Source of the DNA: Sodaliphilus sp050873765
Lineage (GTDB): Bacteria; Bacteroidota; Bacteroidia; Bacteroidales; Muribaculaceae
Assembly (NCBI GenBank): GCA_050873765.1
Contig: JBNMJK010000003.1
Span: 7,187 to 71,186 of the forward strand
Length of the DNA stretch: 64,000 nucleotides
Reading direction: 5' to 3'
Below, in pieces: positions 52,326 through 61,402 of this stretch (position 1 is its first letter; each line of letters begins with the position of its first letter). The notes beneath the pieces were generated by a model that saw nothing but the letters and a program-made list of their open reading frames with translations, did not search any database and was not told where the DNA came from. The translations under genes and the position numbers were made by a program.

Positions 52326-53438
52326 CTACAGAGATTGCCAGAATTGAAGATAGCGATTGGCCACGATAGCTGAAGCATTGTGTTTTTCCACAAAGGCTCG
52401 GCTGTCGTGGCTGAGTTTTGGCAGTAGAGCCTTATGGGTGATTATCCAGCGCAATTTCTCCTCGATGTCGCCTTCTGGCGTGGGGCAAACATTGATGATG
52501 GGGTGGTTAGTGCGCTCGCCAATCAAATCGTAATATTCCGGTTCGCCCCCCGACACTGCCACCATTCCTTGTGCCATGGCCAACAGGGCGTTTGTGGCGG
52601 GCGTGTAGGAGTAGAGCTGGTCGAGCAGCACATGGCTGCGGTTCATTCGCCTCACGTATTCATCGTAAGGCAGGTTTTCCACGCGCTCTATTTCGCACAG
52701 TTCAGGCATTTGCCGGTGCACCGTCTCCAGGGCCGCCAAAAGCCTGTCGGTGCCTTTTAGTACGTTTCTTTTACGCTGTATGCCAATAAAGAACCTCACT
52801 TTGTCGGGCTCCTTTTCAATAAAATGTGGCTGGAGCTTATCCACATCGATAGGAATGCCGGCGTAAATCAGCTTGTCGCCCATTATTGGCGCATAGGCCG
52901 CATAATATTCCCATAGGCACGCCACTACGCCGTCAATGTTTTGCAGCACATAGTCGCTATGCTGCTTCATGAAATCTGCCTTCCAGTTGTCTTGCATTTG
53001 CTCCATGTATTCTTTTGAGCTCGCAAAGGGCGATGGGCGATTGCCTATCATATAGTCGCTATACCGATAAGTGTGGCCATCGTGGCATGCTTTGTAATAC
53101 ACATAGTCGGTGCCCAGCGCCGAAAGCACGATTTTTCCATTGTGCTTTTTCAGATAGTCGAAAACGCGCTTCACACGCCAAGGTTTGAGATGAAGGAAAA
53201 TGGGATTCGACAGCTCCACGATGTCAAAACCTCGCATCTTGTGCAGATTGGCCAATATTTTTGCCACATATTCAATGGCGCCTATCTTCCCAGGTTTTCT
53301 CGACAAATCAATGTCGCGCCCTGTGTTCATCCACCCAGAGCCGCTTGATGCCACCACAGCGTAATGTCCCATTTCGCGGAGCTTGGTGGCCAAACAGTTG
53401 TGCATATTGCTTGCGTCGCCTGCAAATAGAATTTTCAT
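52326..53438 (-). CDS. GT-B glycosyltransferase (GT4-like)
   Basis: The ATG at 53438 gives 370 residues starting MKILFAGDASNMH; a longer in-frame start at 53540 lies upstream of the promoter box and is disfavoured. GT-B/GT4 features are a Rossmann-like N-terminus, GTDRLLAAL in the C-terminal donor domain, and LAMAQGMVAVSGGEPEYYDLIGE in place of the EAMA.G.PVV loop. Donor and acceptor are unknown; envelope glycan synthesis is likely. Confidence 0.75.
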   Translation of the reverse strand: MKILFAGDASNMHNCLATKLREMGHYAVVASSGSGWMNTGRDIDLSRKPGKIGAIEYVAKILANLHKMRGFDIVELSNPIFLHLKPWRVKRVFDYLKKHNGKIVLSALGTDYVYYKACHDGHTYRYSDYMIGNRPSPFASSKEYMEQMQDNWKADFMKQHSDYVLQNIDGVVACLWEYYAAYAPIMGDKLIYAGIPIDVDKLQPHFIEKEPDKVRFFIGIQRKRNVLKGTDRLLAALETVHRQMPELCEIERVENLPYDEYVRRMNRSHVLLDQLYSYTPATNALLAMAQGMVAVSGGEPEYYDLIGERTNHPIINVCPTPEGDIEEKLRWIITHKALLPKLSHDSRAFVEKHNASAIVANRYLQFWQSL

Positions 53439-53443
53439 CACAT

Positions 53444-53451
53444 CAAAGTTA
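53444..53451 (-). promoter_or_regulatory. Candidate promoter giving a leaderless glycosyltransferase mRNA
   Basis: On the minus strand TAACTTTG ends 5 bases before the ATG at 53438. No exact -33 TTTG at the right distance was found. Confidence 0.45.
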
Positions 53452-53603
53452 GCCAAATTTTTGCTGATGTGCAATATCCCTTGGCGCCATGGTGATGAAG
53501 GCTTGGTTACAGGCATTCCATTTCCTCGGTTTCTTATCACTTCCTGCTGAGAGATGTGTGGAAGGTTAGCGGTAGATATGTTGTTTTACTCAAAAAGAAA
53601 CAC

Positions 53604-53611
53604 TAACTTTG
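53604..53611 (+). promoter_or_regulatory. Candidate promoter of asd
   Basis: TAACTTTG matches the -7 consensus, 38 bases before the preferred asd start at 53650. The -33 region is T-rich without an exact TTTG. Confidence 0.5.
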
Positions 53612-53649
53612 CCGTGGTTTTTAATCATTAAATGGTTTTTTTAGATAAA

Positions 53650-54666
53650 ATGAGAGTTGCAATAGTTGGCGCCAGTGGCGCAGTGGGGCAGGAGTTTATG
53701 AAGGTGCTCGATGAGCAGAACTTCCCGGTAGATGAGCTTGTGCTGTTTGGATCAGAACGCAGCGCAGGTCGTATATTCACGTTCAGAGGCAAGGACCATG
53801 TGGTTCAGCTTCTTCAGCACAACGATGATTTTAAGGATATCGACATCGCATTTGTGTCGGCAGGTGCTGGCACTGCAAAAGAATTCGCTCCCACTATCAC
53901 CAAATATGGCACAATCATGATCGACAATTCCAGCGCATTCCGCATGGACGATGATGTGCCACTGGTGGTGCCAGAGGTTAACGCCGCCGATGCCCTCTGC
54001 ACCCCTCGCCATATCATTGCCAATCCTAACTGCACCACCATACTTATGGTGGTGGCGCTCAAACCGCTCGACAATATTTCACACATTAAGAATGTGCAGG
54101 TTTCCACCTATCAGGCTGCCAGTGGCGCTGGTTTGGAGGCCATGGACGAACTTGCGCTGCAATATTCTGAAATAGCTACCAACAAAGATACGGTGACAGT
54201 GCGTCATTTTCAACACCAGTTGGCCTACAATGTGATCCCTCATATCGATATGTTTATGGACAATGGCTACACGCGTGAAGAAACCAAGATGTATAACGAG
54301 ACCCGTAAAATCATGCACTCCGATATTCGTGTGAGTGCCACTTGTGTGCGTGTGCCCGTTATTCGTGCCCACAGTGAAGCCGTGTGGATTGAAACTGAGC
54401 GCCCCATCTCCCCAAGTGAGGCACGCCGTGCGCTCATGGGTGCTCCCGGCATTGTGGTGGTGGACAATCCTCCCTGCAATGAATATCCAATGCCGCTGTT
54501 CGTCAACCGTCAAGACCCTGTGTATGTGGGGCGTATTCGTGAAGACTACAGTAGCGACAACGGTCTCACCTTCTGGGTGGTGGGCGACCAAATCAAGAAG
54601 GGAGCGGCGCTTAATGCGGTGCAGATAGGCCAATACCTTTATCAGAAAGGCGTATTCAAGAAATAA
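53650..54666 (+). CDS. asd: Aspartate-semialdehyde dehydrogenase
   Basis: With the ATG at 53650 the protein has 338 residues and begins at the NADP-binding GASGAVGQEF; an in-frame ATG at 53632 adds six residues. The catalytic Cys is in NPNCTTI, and the substrate-binding RVPVIRAHSEAV segment follows. It makes aspartate semialdehyde for Lys, Met, Thr and diaminopimelate, a peptidoglycan precursor. A bidirectional terminator follows. Confidence 0.95.
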   Translation: MRVAIVGASGAVGQEFMKVLDEQNFPVDELVLFGSERSAGRIFTFRGKDHVVQLLQHNDDFKDIDIAFVSAGAGTAKEFAPTITKYGTIMIDNSSAFRMDDDVPLVVPEVNAADALCTPRHIIANPNCTTILMVVALKPLDNISHIKNVQVSTYQAASGAGLEAMDELALQYSEIATNKDTVTVRHFQHQLAYNVIPHIDMFMDNGYTREETKMYNETRKIMHSDIRVSATCVRVPVIRAHSEAVWIETERPISPSEARRALMGAPGIVVVDNPPCNEYPMPLFVNRQDPVYVGRIREDYSSDNGLTFWVVGDQIKKGAALNAVQIGQYLYQKGVFKK

Positions 54667-54727
54667 TATCTCTGATATATTTTTATTTAGTTATCTTTTA
54701 AAGAAGTAACGAAACTGCTAAATTTAA

Positions 54728-54758
54728 AAAAGCGGCACTCATTGTGAGCGCCGCTTTT
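54728..54758. terminator. Bidirectional terminator between asd and the WG-repeat gene
   Basis: A 9-bp outer stem with flanking A and T runs (54728-54736 with 54750-54758), one mismatch, a 4-bp inner stem and a 3-base loop serve both convergent genes. Confidence 0.85.
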
Positions 54759-54790
54759 GCTTATTTTTATGATTGGGTTTATTGCACTAC

Positions 54791-56056
54791 TTAGAAAGTG
54801 GAGTTGCCGTTATGGTCGATGTATCCCCATTTACCATTCTTTCTTACAGCCGCCACGCCATTGCTGAATCGGTAGCTGCAGCTGATCATGTCACCTGACA
54901 CACAAGAGGGGGTATAGTCGTATTCACAAGGAATGACCTGTGTGCCATCGGGCTTGATGAAGCCAAATTTTTTGTTGTTGGAGTTGAGTGCCACCCCTTC
55001 ATACACTGGCCCTTCCACCCTGAATGGCGGACGCACCATCATCTTGTCCATAAGCCTATACACGGTCACCGTTTCTGTGCCCACATAGTCTTCCATACCC
55101 GAAAGCGTGTAGCCTTCATGAAAGTCGGTAATAAACTTTGGCATAGCTACTTCATCGGTGTAGTAGCGCATAGGAATGGTTTCTGTGCCAGTGGTGTCGA
55201 TAAAGCCATATTGCTGCTCGTCGGCAGTTACCCATGCCATTCCTTCATGGAAGTCGCCAGCTTTAAGTCCCTCTTTGCAAGCAAAGAGCACATTGCCTTT
55301 GGTGTTGATATAGCTGTACACATAAGGGAATTGCGCATCAGCATCGTCTTCCTTATACATAGCCACGGCAGCCTTGCCTTCGCTAAATGGACTGGCCACA
55401 TCGTAGGTGCAAGGCACCACTTCTTGACCCTGCTTGTTGATGTAGCCATATTTGGCGTTGCCTTCTTCGTCCATTTTCACAACGCATGCCAGCCCGTCTT
55501 TAAACGCATAGTTGAGCATACCGGCATCGGCAACATAGTATTTTGCTCCATCGAGCACCTTGTTGCCCTGCTTGTCGATAAAGCCGTGGTATTCATCATT
55601 TGAAACCCATGCCAGTCCTTCGCTGAAGTCGGCGGCTTCATCGTAGATATAGTCCACCACCAGTTTGCCATTCTTGTCCATGTATCCCCATTTGAGCACA
55701 CGGTCGTAGTTGTACTTAGCTCCGGAAGTTTCTTTAGCCACAGCCACCATTCCCTCGCTGAAATTGCGCACGTAGCCGTTGTCGCGATAGAATCCGTAGT
55801 CTTCGCGGTCGATGCACACGTCGTATTGCTTAGGAATGCTGCATGCTATCACTTCTTTTCCCTTATTGTCGATATAGCCCCATTTGCCGTCCTTCATCAC
55901 GGCAGCCATGCCGTCGCTGAACGTCTGCACCACATCATATTGCTTGACTGCGCTGCAAAAATCTGGTGTAAGTTCCACGTTTTGGGCTTTAGCTCCCAAA
56001 AAGCAGGTAGCAGCCAATGAGAGGCATAGCGTGTTTGTGAAAATCTTATTCATCAT
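54791..56056 (-). CDS. Secreted WG-repeat protein
   Basis: The ATG at 56056 (or the next Met) gives about 421 residues with a signal peptide ending near GAKAQ. Around eight WG-type repeats are visible, for example WGYIDNKGKEVI, WGYMDKNGKLVV, YGYINKQGQEVVPC, FGFIKPDGTQVIPC and WGYIDHNGNSTF. WG repeats form beta-rich arrays of unknown biochemical role, probably binding. The gene lies downstream of argB on the same strand. Confidence 0.85.
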   Translation of the reverse strand: MMNKIFTNTLCLSLAATCFLGAKAQNVELTPDFCSAVKQYDVVQTFSDGMAAVMKDGKWGYIDNKGKEVIACSIPKQYDVCIDREDYGFYRDNGYVRNFSEGMVAVAKETSGAKYNYDRVLKWGYMDKNGKLVVDYIYDEAADFSEGLAWVSNDEYHGFIDKQGNKVLDGAKYYVADAGMLNYAFKDGLACVVKMDEEGNAKYGYINKQGQEVVPCTYDVASPFSEGKAAVAMYKEDDADAQFPYVYSYINTKGNVLFACKEGLKAGDFHEGMAWVTADEQQYGFIDTTGTETIPMRYYTDEVAMPKFITDFHEGYTLSGMEDYVGTETVTVYRLMDKMMVRPPFRVEGPVYEGVALNSNNKKFGFIKPDGTQVIPCEYDYTPSCVSGDMISCSYRFSNGVAAVRKNGKWGYIDHNGNSTF

Positions 56057-56129
56057 CTTAGTAGTTGTTATCAATATTTGTCATTTTTGACTTCAGAAAA
56101 GTTCTTTAGTTTAAAAGAGAGAAGCCAAA

Positions 56130-56906
56130 TTATTTGATGTGAGTGCCTTGGGTAAGGTCGCCAAGACTTCCTGCATGTGTGATCACCACCTCTTTCACGC
56201 CCCCTTTCAGTGTGGAGAAGGCATTGTCGAGTTTTGGAATCATGCCATCTGTGATCACGCCTTGCTTTTTCAGCGCCTCATAATCTTGATAGTTGAGCGA
56301 GGGAATCACACTGTCGTCGTCGGTGGCATCTCTCAGCACTCCGCGCTTTTCAAAACAGAACACGAGCGTCACATCGTAGAATAGCGCAAGGCCTTCGGCG
56401 GTTTCAGCCGCAATGGTGTCGGCGTTAGTGTTGAGAATATGCCCTTTTCCGTCATGCGTGAGAGGTGCCAACACCGGCACTACATTGCTTTCGATGAGTG
56501 CCGACAGCGCTTTGCCGTCCACTTTTTTCACATCACCCACCCAGCCGTAGTCCACGGTGGTGACAGGTCGCTTGTCGCTAAGAATCACATTCATGTCGGC
56601 GCCGCAAAGACCTATGGCGTTGGTGCCTTTGCTTTGCAGGAGGCACACCACCCGCTTGTTCACCAGCCCGGCATACACCATAGTCACCACGTCAATCATT
56701 TTGTCGTCGGTCACACGCCGCCCGTCCACCATAGTGGTGGCAATACCTAATGCTGATGCCGTTTTGGTGGCTAAAACACCACCGCCATGCACCAGCACTT
56801 TTCGCCCTTCCACTTCCGACAGGTCGGTGATGAGCTGGTTGAGTGCTTCAGGGTTTTCCACCACTTTGCCTCCCACTTTCACCAGAAGAAGTTTTTCCTT
56901 TGTCAT
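56130..56906 (-). CDS. argB: N-acetylglutamate (or N-succinylglutamate) kinase
   Basis: Starting at the ATG at 56906 the protein has 258 residues and opens with LLLVKVGGKVVENPEAL, with VLVHGGG and LNTNADTIAAETAEGL from the amino-acid-kinase fold. It catalyses the second step of arginine synthesis. Bacteroides species use succinylated intermediates, so the true acyl group is open. It follows prfB by 56 bases, and an argE-like gene lies at 60231. Confidence 0.93.
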   Translation of the reverse strand: MTKEKLLLVKVGGKVVENPEALNQLITDLSEVEGRKVLVHGGGVLATKTASALGIATTMVDGRRVTDDKMIDVVTMVYAGLVNKRVVCLLQSKGTNAIGLCGADMNVILSDKRPVTTVDYGWVGDVKKVDGKALSALIESNVVPVLAPLTHDGKGHILNTNADTIAAETAEGLALFYDVTLVFCFEKRGVLRDATDDDSVIPSLNYQDYEALKKQGVITDGMIPKLDNAFSTLKGGVKEVVITHAGSLGDLTQGTHIK

Positions 56907-56962
56907 AACGTTTAATTCTTGTCTAAAATAAGGTTGTCTCTGACCGAAAGTCACCGTTTTGA

Positions 56963-58073
56963 TTATTTTGCGCCAAACTCCATAAGATAAGCCTTGATAA
57001 ACTCGTCAATGTCACCGTCCATCACACCATTCACATTGCTTGTCTGGTGATTGGTGCGGTGGTCTTTCACTCGGCGGTCGTCGAACACATAGCTGCGGAT
57101 TTGGCTGCCCCATTCAATTTTCTTCTTCGAGTCTTCAATCTTTCGCTGCTCTTCCTGGCGGTGCTGCAACTCCTTGTTGTAGAGAATCGACTTCAAATTT
57201 CGGAGTGCATTCTCGCGGTTCTTAGGCTGGTCGCGTGTTTCGGTGTTCTCCACCAGAATCTCCTCTTCCTCACCGGTGTATGGGTCTTTGTACTGGTAGC
57301 GCGCGCGCACGCCAGATTCCACCTTGTTCACATTTTGGCCACCGGCGCCACCACTTCGGAAAGTGTCCCAAGTGAGTCGGGCAGGGTCGATTTCTATTTC
57401 GATAGAATCGTCGATGAGCGGCGTTACAAACACAGAGGCAAACGACGTCATTCTTTTGCCCTGTGCATTGTAGGGCGACACACGCACCAGGCGGTGCACA
57501 CCATTCTCGCTTTTCAGGTAGCCATAGGCAAATGCACCTTCCACGCTGATGGTGACCGACTTGATTCCGGCCTCGTCGCCATCGATAATGTGCTCGATAG
57601 AGGTTTTGTAGCCATGTCTTTCGCACCATCGCAGATACATGCGCATCAGCATCGAAGCCCAGTCCTGGCTTTCAGTGCCGCCTGCTCCTGAATTGATTTT
57701 CAGAATGGCATCCATTTTGTCCTCCTCGTTGCGAAGCATGTTGCGCAATTCGAGTTTTTCAATCTTGGCCTTGGCGTCGGCGTATAGTGCGTCAAGTTCA
57801 TCTTCTGAGATAACGCCTTCTTTCACGAAGTCGAATCCCACTTCCACTTCGCCCACAGCCTGCTCCACTTCCTTGCAACTGTCAATCCAGAAGCGCAGCA
57901 TCTTGATTTTCTTCATTTGGGCCTCTGCTGCCTTCTGGTTAAGCCAGAAGTCGGGCACATGTGTGCGAAGTTCTTCTTCTTCTACTTGAATTTTCTTACT
58001 GTCGATGTCAAAGATACCTCCTCAACGCATCCGAGCGTTCTTGTATCTCTTTTAATTGGTCTTGTGTAATCAT
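56963..58073 (-). CDS. prfB: Peptide chain release factor 2 with programmed +1 frameshift
   Basis: The gene is read as two frames on the minus strand: 58073-58011 encodes MITQDQLKEIQERSDALRRYL, then a TGA at 58010-58008 is bypassed by a +1 shift and the frame continues to 56963. The main part contains GGQ (RSGGAGGQNVNKVE) for peptidyl-tRNA hydrolysis and the RF2 stop-codon reading region. The shift site AGG AGG TAT CTT TGA C is the classical RF2 autoregulation signal: low RF2 lets the ribosome slip and make more. Confidence 0.96.
58007..58022 (-). promoter_or_regulatory. RF2 programmed frameshift site
   Basis: On the minus strand AGGAGG, TAT, the slippery CTT codon and in-frame TGA followed by C are arranged exactly as in E. 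coli prfB (AGGGGG TAT CTT TGA C). The in-frame stop interrupts the gene after 21 codons and the downstream frame restores RF2. Confidence 0.93.
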
Positions 58074-58123
58074 CTGAGCTCAATGATTTGTGTTGTTAAT
58101 ACTATGTTTATTATATCGAAAAT

Positions 58124-58164
58124 GGATGCGAGAGGAGGGTGGTTTTATGCCTTTTCTCGCATCC
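58124..58164 (-). terminator. Candidate terminator between the acyl-CoA ligase and prfB genes
   Basis: A 10-bp stem (58124-58133 with 58155-58164) lies just behind the ligase stop codon on the minus strand. The T tract behind it is weak, so read-through into prfB is possible. Confidence 0.5.
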
Positions 58165-58188
58165 GAGACTTTGTTGCTTTGTGATGCC

Positions 58189-60006
58189 TTATTTCTTTTC
58201 AGCGGCAGCGTAAACTGCGTCGATGAGCTTAGCATAGCGCTTGTTGATAACCGAGCGCCGAATTTTCAGTGTATTGGTCAGTTCACCAGTTTCCATAGTG
58301 AATGGGCGAGGCATCAGAATGAACCGCTTAATCTGTTCGTAGCTGGCAAGGTCTTTTTGCCATTCATCGATGCGCTGTTCCATCATTTTGCGAATATCCT
58401 TATTGTTCACCAGGTCGGCAGTGTCGGAATAGGCGATTTTCTTTTTCTTGGCGTAGGCTTTCAGTGCGTCGATGGAAGGCACAATGAGTGCTGACACAAA
58501 TTTTCTGCCGTCGCCAATCACCACAGCTTGCTCGATGAACAGGTCTTGACCAAGGCGAGTTTCAAGCACTTGTGGGGCAATGTACTTGCCGTTGCTGGTT
58601 TTGAACAGATCCTTCATGCGCTCTGTGATGATGAGCTGCCCATTCTCATTGATGGCGCCGCAGTCGCCAGTGTGAAACCAGCCTTCGCTGTCGATGGCTT
58701 TCGCCGTTTCGTCGGGCTTGTTGTAGTAGCCCTTCATCACAGTAGGGCCTTTCACCAAAATTTCATTTTCAGCACCAATTTTCACCTTCAAGCCAGGAAT
58801 TGGCAGTCCAATGGTGCCTAATTCCCAGTTGGTGTCGGGGAAGAACGAAACTGATGCGGTGGTTTCGCTCAAGCCATAGCCAATCACAATGGGGAAGCCT
58901 ATGGCGCGGAGAAATTCTGTGATGTTGTCAGACAGCATGGCACCAGCCACCGGAAACATGTGTGGGTTTTCGATGCCGATTGCAGCACGTAGGCGGCTGA
59001 ACACCTTTTTGTTGAAGTATTTGTATTGTTTCTCTAAAAGTGCGGGAACTTTTTTTCCTGTTCGGATATATTTCATCTCGCGCTTTTTTCCCACTGTCAT
59101 GGCTCGGTTGAATAGCATTCTCACAATGGGCGATGCGCTGGCTATATTGCTGGTGATGGCGGTGTACACCTTCTCCCAGAAGCGTGGCACGCTGCACATG
59201 CAGGTGGGCTGTATCTCTTTCACCGCCTTTTGTATTTCTTTTGGATTGTAGTTGAGTGCCACTCTTATGCCATTGGTGAGGCACACCATGCTCCAGCCCA
59301 GCTCAAAGATATGGCTCAGAGGCAAGAAGCACAGCGAAAGGTCGGAGTCTTCGTTGAGGCTTGGTATGCGCATGTTGTGAGCCAGCATGGCTGCGTTGAA
59401 ATTGCTGTGGCTGAGCATCACGCCCTTGGGCACGCCCGTGGTGCCGGAAGTGTAGATGAGGCATATCAAGTCGGAAGGCAGCGCGCTCTCTTTGCGCTTG
59501 TTCACCAGGTCCATGTCCACGTCATCACCCCAGTCGAGGAACTCGTTCCATGTCATGCTGGTGCTGTCGTCGGCCTTTTTCTCTATAAGGGGATTGAGCG
59601 TGACCACATATTTCAGCGATGGACATTCATGCTTTATTTCCATTGCAATGTCGTATTGTCGCTGGTCGCCCACAAAGAGCACGATGGTCTGTGCATCGTT
59701 GATGATATAGGCTGCTTCGCTGCCACTGCTGGTGGCGTAGATAGGCACCACTGCGCCACGGCAATAGTAGGAGGCGAAATGGGTGTTCAGAATTTCGGGG
59801 CAGTTTTGAGAAAAGATAGCCACCTTGCCATCTACGTCCAAACCTGCTTTATATAGCGATTTTGCTTCTCTTTCAATATTGGCTTTGAATTGATTCCATG
59901 AAATGGAAGTCCATTGGCTGGTTTTGTAGTCACGGAATCGGAGAGCCTCTCGGTCGCCGAATCTTTTTGCTTGTTTGTTGATAAGCTCAACTAATTCGTT
60001 TACCAT
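58189..60006 (-). CDS. AMP-forming long-chain fatty acid-CoA ligase
   Basis: The 605-residue protein is an ANL-superfamily adenylating enzyme. It has the P-loop-like IYTSGTTGVPKGVMLSH (about residues 189-205), GYGLSETTASVSF, the hinge GWFHTGDCGAINENGQLIITERMKD (split motif near 465-490) and the C-terminal Lys region. Long-chain fatty acids are activated through acyl-AMP to acyl-CoA. No signal peptide is seen. Chain length is inferred from the closest family type. Confidence 0.88.
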   Translation of the reverse strand: MVNELVELINKQAKRFGDREALRFRDYKTSQWTSISWNQFKANIEREAKSLYKAGLDVDGKVAIFSQNCPEILNTHFASYYCRGAVVPIYATSSGSEAAYIINDAQTIVLFVGDQRQYDIAMEIKHECPSLKYVVTLNPLIEKKADDSTSMTWNEFLDWGDDVDMDLVNKRKESALPSDLICLIYTSGTTGVPKGVMLSHSNFNAAMLAHNMRIPSLNEDSDLSLCFLPLSHIFELGWSMVCLTNGIRVALNYNPKEIQKAVKEIQPTCMCSVPRFWEKVYTAITSNIASASPIVRMLFNRAMTVGKKREMKYIRTGKKVPALLEKQYKYFNKKVFSRLRAAIGIENPHMFPVAGAMLSDNITEFLRAIGFPIVIGYGLSETTASVSFFPDTNWELGTIGLPIPGLKVKIGAENEILVKGPTVMKGYYNKPDETAKAIDSEGWFHTGDCGAINENGQLIITERMKDLFKTSNGKYIAPQVLETRLGQDLFIEQAVVIGDGRKFVSALIVPSIDALKAYAKKKKIAYSDTADLVNNKDIRKMMEQRIDEWQKDLASYEQIKRFILMPRPFTMETGELTNTLKIRRSVINKRYAKLIDAVYAAAEKK

Positions 60007-60033
60007 CTTTTGTTTTTTAATTGATTAGCAATG

Positions 60034-60041
60034 CAAAATTA
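60034..60041 (-). promoter_or_regulatory. Candidate promoter of the acyl-CoA ligase gene
   Basis: On the minus strand TAATTTTG matches the -7 consensus, 27 bases before the ATG at 60006. The -33 region holds only TTGG at a slightly long distance. Confidence 0.5.
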
Positions 60042-60183
60042 CTCAAAATCCCTCTAATTAAAACCAAGTGGGCTTTGATATTAACATCAATTCCAATAAT
60101 GCCGAAAAAAAAACCAATAATTAACGTTTCTGAAATATTAAGATTACCATTTGGCTTCACTGCCTACTGTCGGTGTTTTTTCC

Positions 60184-60191
60184 TATCTTTG
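60184..60191 (+). promoter_or_regulatory. Candidate promoter of the argE-like gene
   Basis: TATCTTTG matches the -7 consensus, 39 bases before the ATG at 60231. No -33 TTTG at standard distance was found. Confidence 0.45.
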
Positions 60192-60230
60192 TGATAGATT
60201 TAACTATCAATACAGAAAAAAGGAATTGTC

Positions 60231-61298
60231 ATGTACGACCTCGATGAAATATATTACGATGCCATCGACCTGCTCAAAGATATGGTGGCTGTGCCTTCAC
60301 TCAGCCGAAATGAGGGTGAGGCAGCAGATGTGGTGGAGAAGGCTATGAAAAAGTTTGGACTTTGCCCCAAGCGATATATGAATAATGTTTGGTGCCAGAG
60401 TGCCGATTTTTGTCCCGATAAGCCCACTATCTTGCTGAATGCTCACATCGACACGGTGAAAGTGGCCGATGGCTGGACCCGACCACCATTCACGCCCACA
60501 GTGGAAGATGATGCCATTTATGGATTGGGAACCAACGATGATGGCGCTTCTGTGGTGTCGCTGATGGCTGCTTTCAGGGTGCTTTCCTCTATGCCACAGC
60601 CCTACAACCTTGTGTTCTTGGCTTCGGCAGAGGAGGAGGTGAGTGGCAAGAACGGCATCGAGGCCGTGCTGCCTATGCTGCCGCCTATCAATTTTGCCTT
60701 AGTGGGTGAACCCACGGGTATGCAGCCTGCCATAGCGGAAAAGGGGCTGATGGTGCTCGATGGCGTGATACATGGCGTGGCCGGACATGCCGCTCGCAAC
60801 GAGGGCGTGAATGCTATCTACAAGGCTATAGATGTAATCAACACACTTCGCAATTTGCGCTTCGAGAAAGAGTCGGAACTATTGGGACCGGTGAAGATTT
60901 CGGTCACTAAAATTGAAGGCGGACAGCAGCACAACGTCGTGCCCGACAAATGCACCATACTGGTGGACGTGCGCACAACCGATGCCTACACTAATGTGGA
61001 AACCCTTGAACTATTGCGCCAGGCGGTGCCGGAGTGCTCGCTCACACCACATTCCACCCGGTTGAATCCGTCGGGAATCAGTACATCTCACCCCCTGGTG
61101 GCACGCACACAGATGCTCGGCAAAGTTCCTTTCGGATCGCCCACATTGAGCGACCAGGCCTTGATGCCATTCCCGTCGTTGAAGATGGGACCGGGTGACT
61201 CGGCACGCAGCCATACAGCAGATGAGTATATCCTCTGCACTGAGATTCGCCAGGCCATCGATGAATATATCGTGATGTTGAATGGTCTTCAGGTTTAG
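60231..61298 (+). CDS. argE: M20-family metallopeptidase, acyl-ornithine deacylase (ArgE-like)
   Basis: The 355-residue protein shows the M20 di-zinc pattern: NAHIDTV, GTNDDGASV, the catalytic SAEEEVSGKNG, VGEPTG and a C-terminal His in GPGDSARSHTADEY. In Bacteroidota this type serves as N-acetyl- or N-succinyl-ornithine deacylase in arginine synthesis. The nearby argB supports that, but other M20 substrates (DapE-like) cannot be excluded. Confidence 0.82.
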   Translation: MYDLDEIYYDAIDLLKDMVAVPSLSRNEGEAADVVEKAMKKFGLCPKRYMNNVWCQSADFCPDKPTILLNAHIDTVKVADGWTRPPFTPTVEDDAIYGLGTNDDGASVVSLMAAFRVLSSMPQPYNLVFLASAEEEVSGKNGIEAVLPMLPPINFALVGEPTGMQPAIAEKGLMVLDGVIHGVAGHAARNEGVNAIYKAIDVINTLRNLRFEKESELLGPVKISVTKIEGGQQHNVVPDKCTILVDVRTTDAYTNVETLELLRQAVPECSLTPHSTRLNPSGISTSHPLVARTQMLGKVPFGSPTLSDQALMPFPSLKMGPGDSARSHTADEYILCTEIRQAIDEYIVMLNGLQV

Positions 61299-61319
61299 GT
61301 GGCCATTCTTTATGAATAG

Positions 61320-61364
61320 CAAAAGAAGCACGGCGCTGAAAAATTATGCACCGTGCTTCTTTTG
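61320..61364. terminator. Bidirectional terminator between argE-like and protease genes
   Basis: A perfect 14-bp stem (61320-61333 with 61351-61364) has a 17-base loop. Its AAAAG/CTTTT ends give T tracts on both strands. Confidence 0.85.
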
Positions 61365-61402
61365 TTATGCTTTATAAGCCCTTAAGTCTTCGCCTTCAGT
61401 TA

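Noticed and set aside
53439..53540. Extended start of the glycosyltransferase at 53540
   Set aside because: The extra residues are not GT-like, and the candidate promoter box lies downstream of that start, just before the ATG at 53438.
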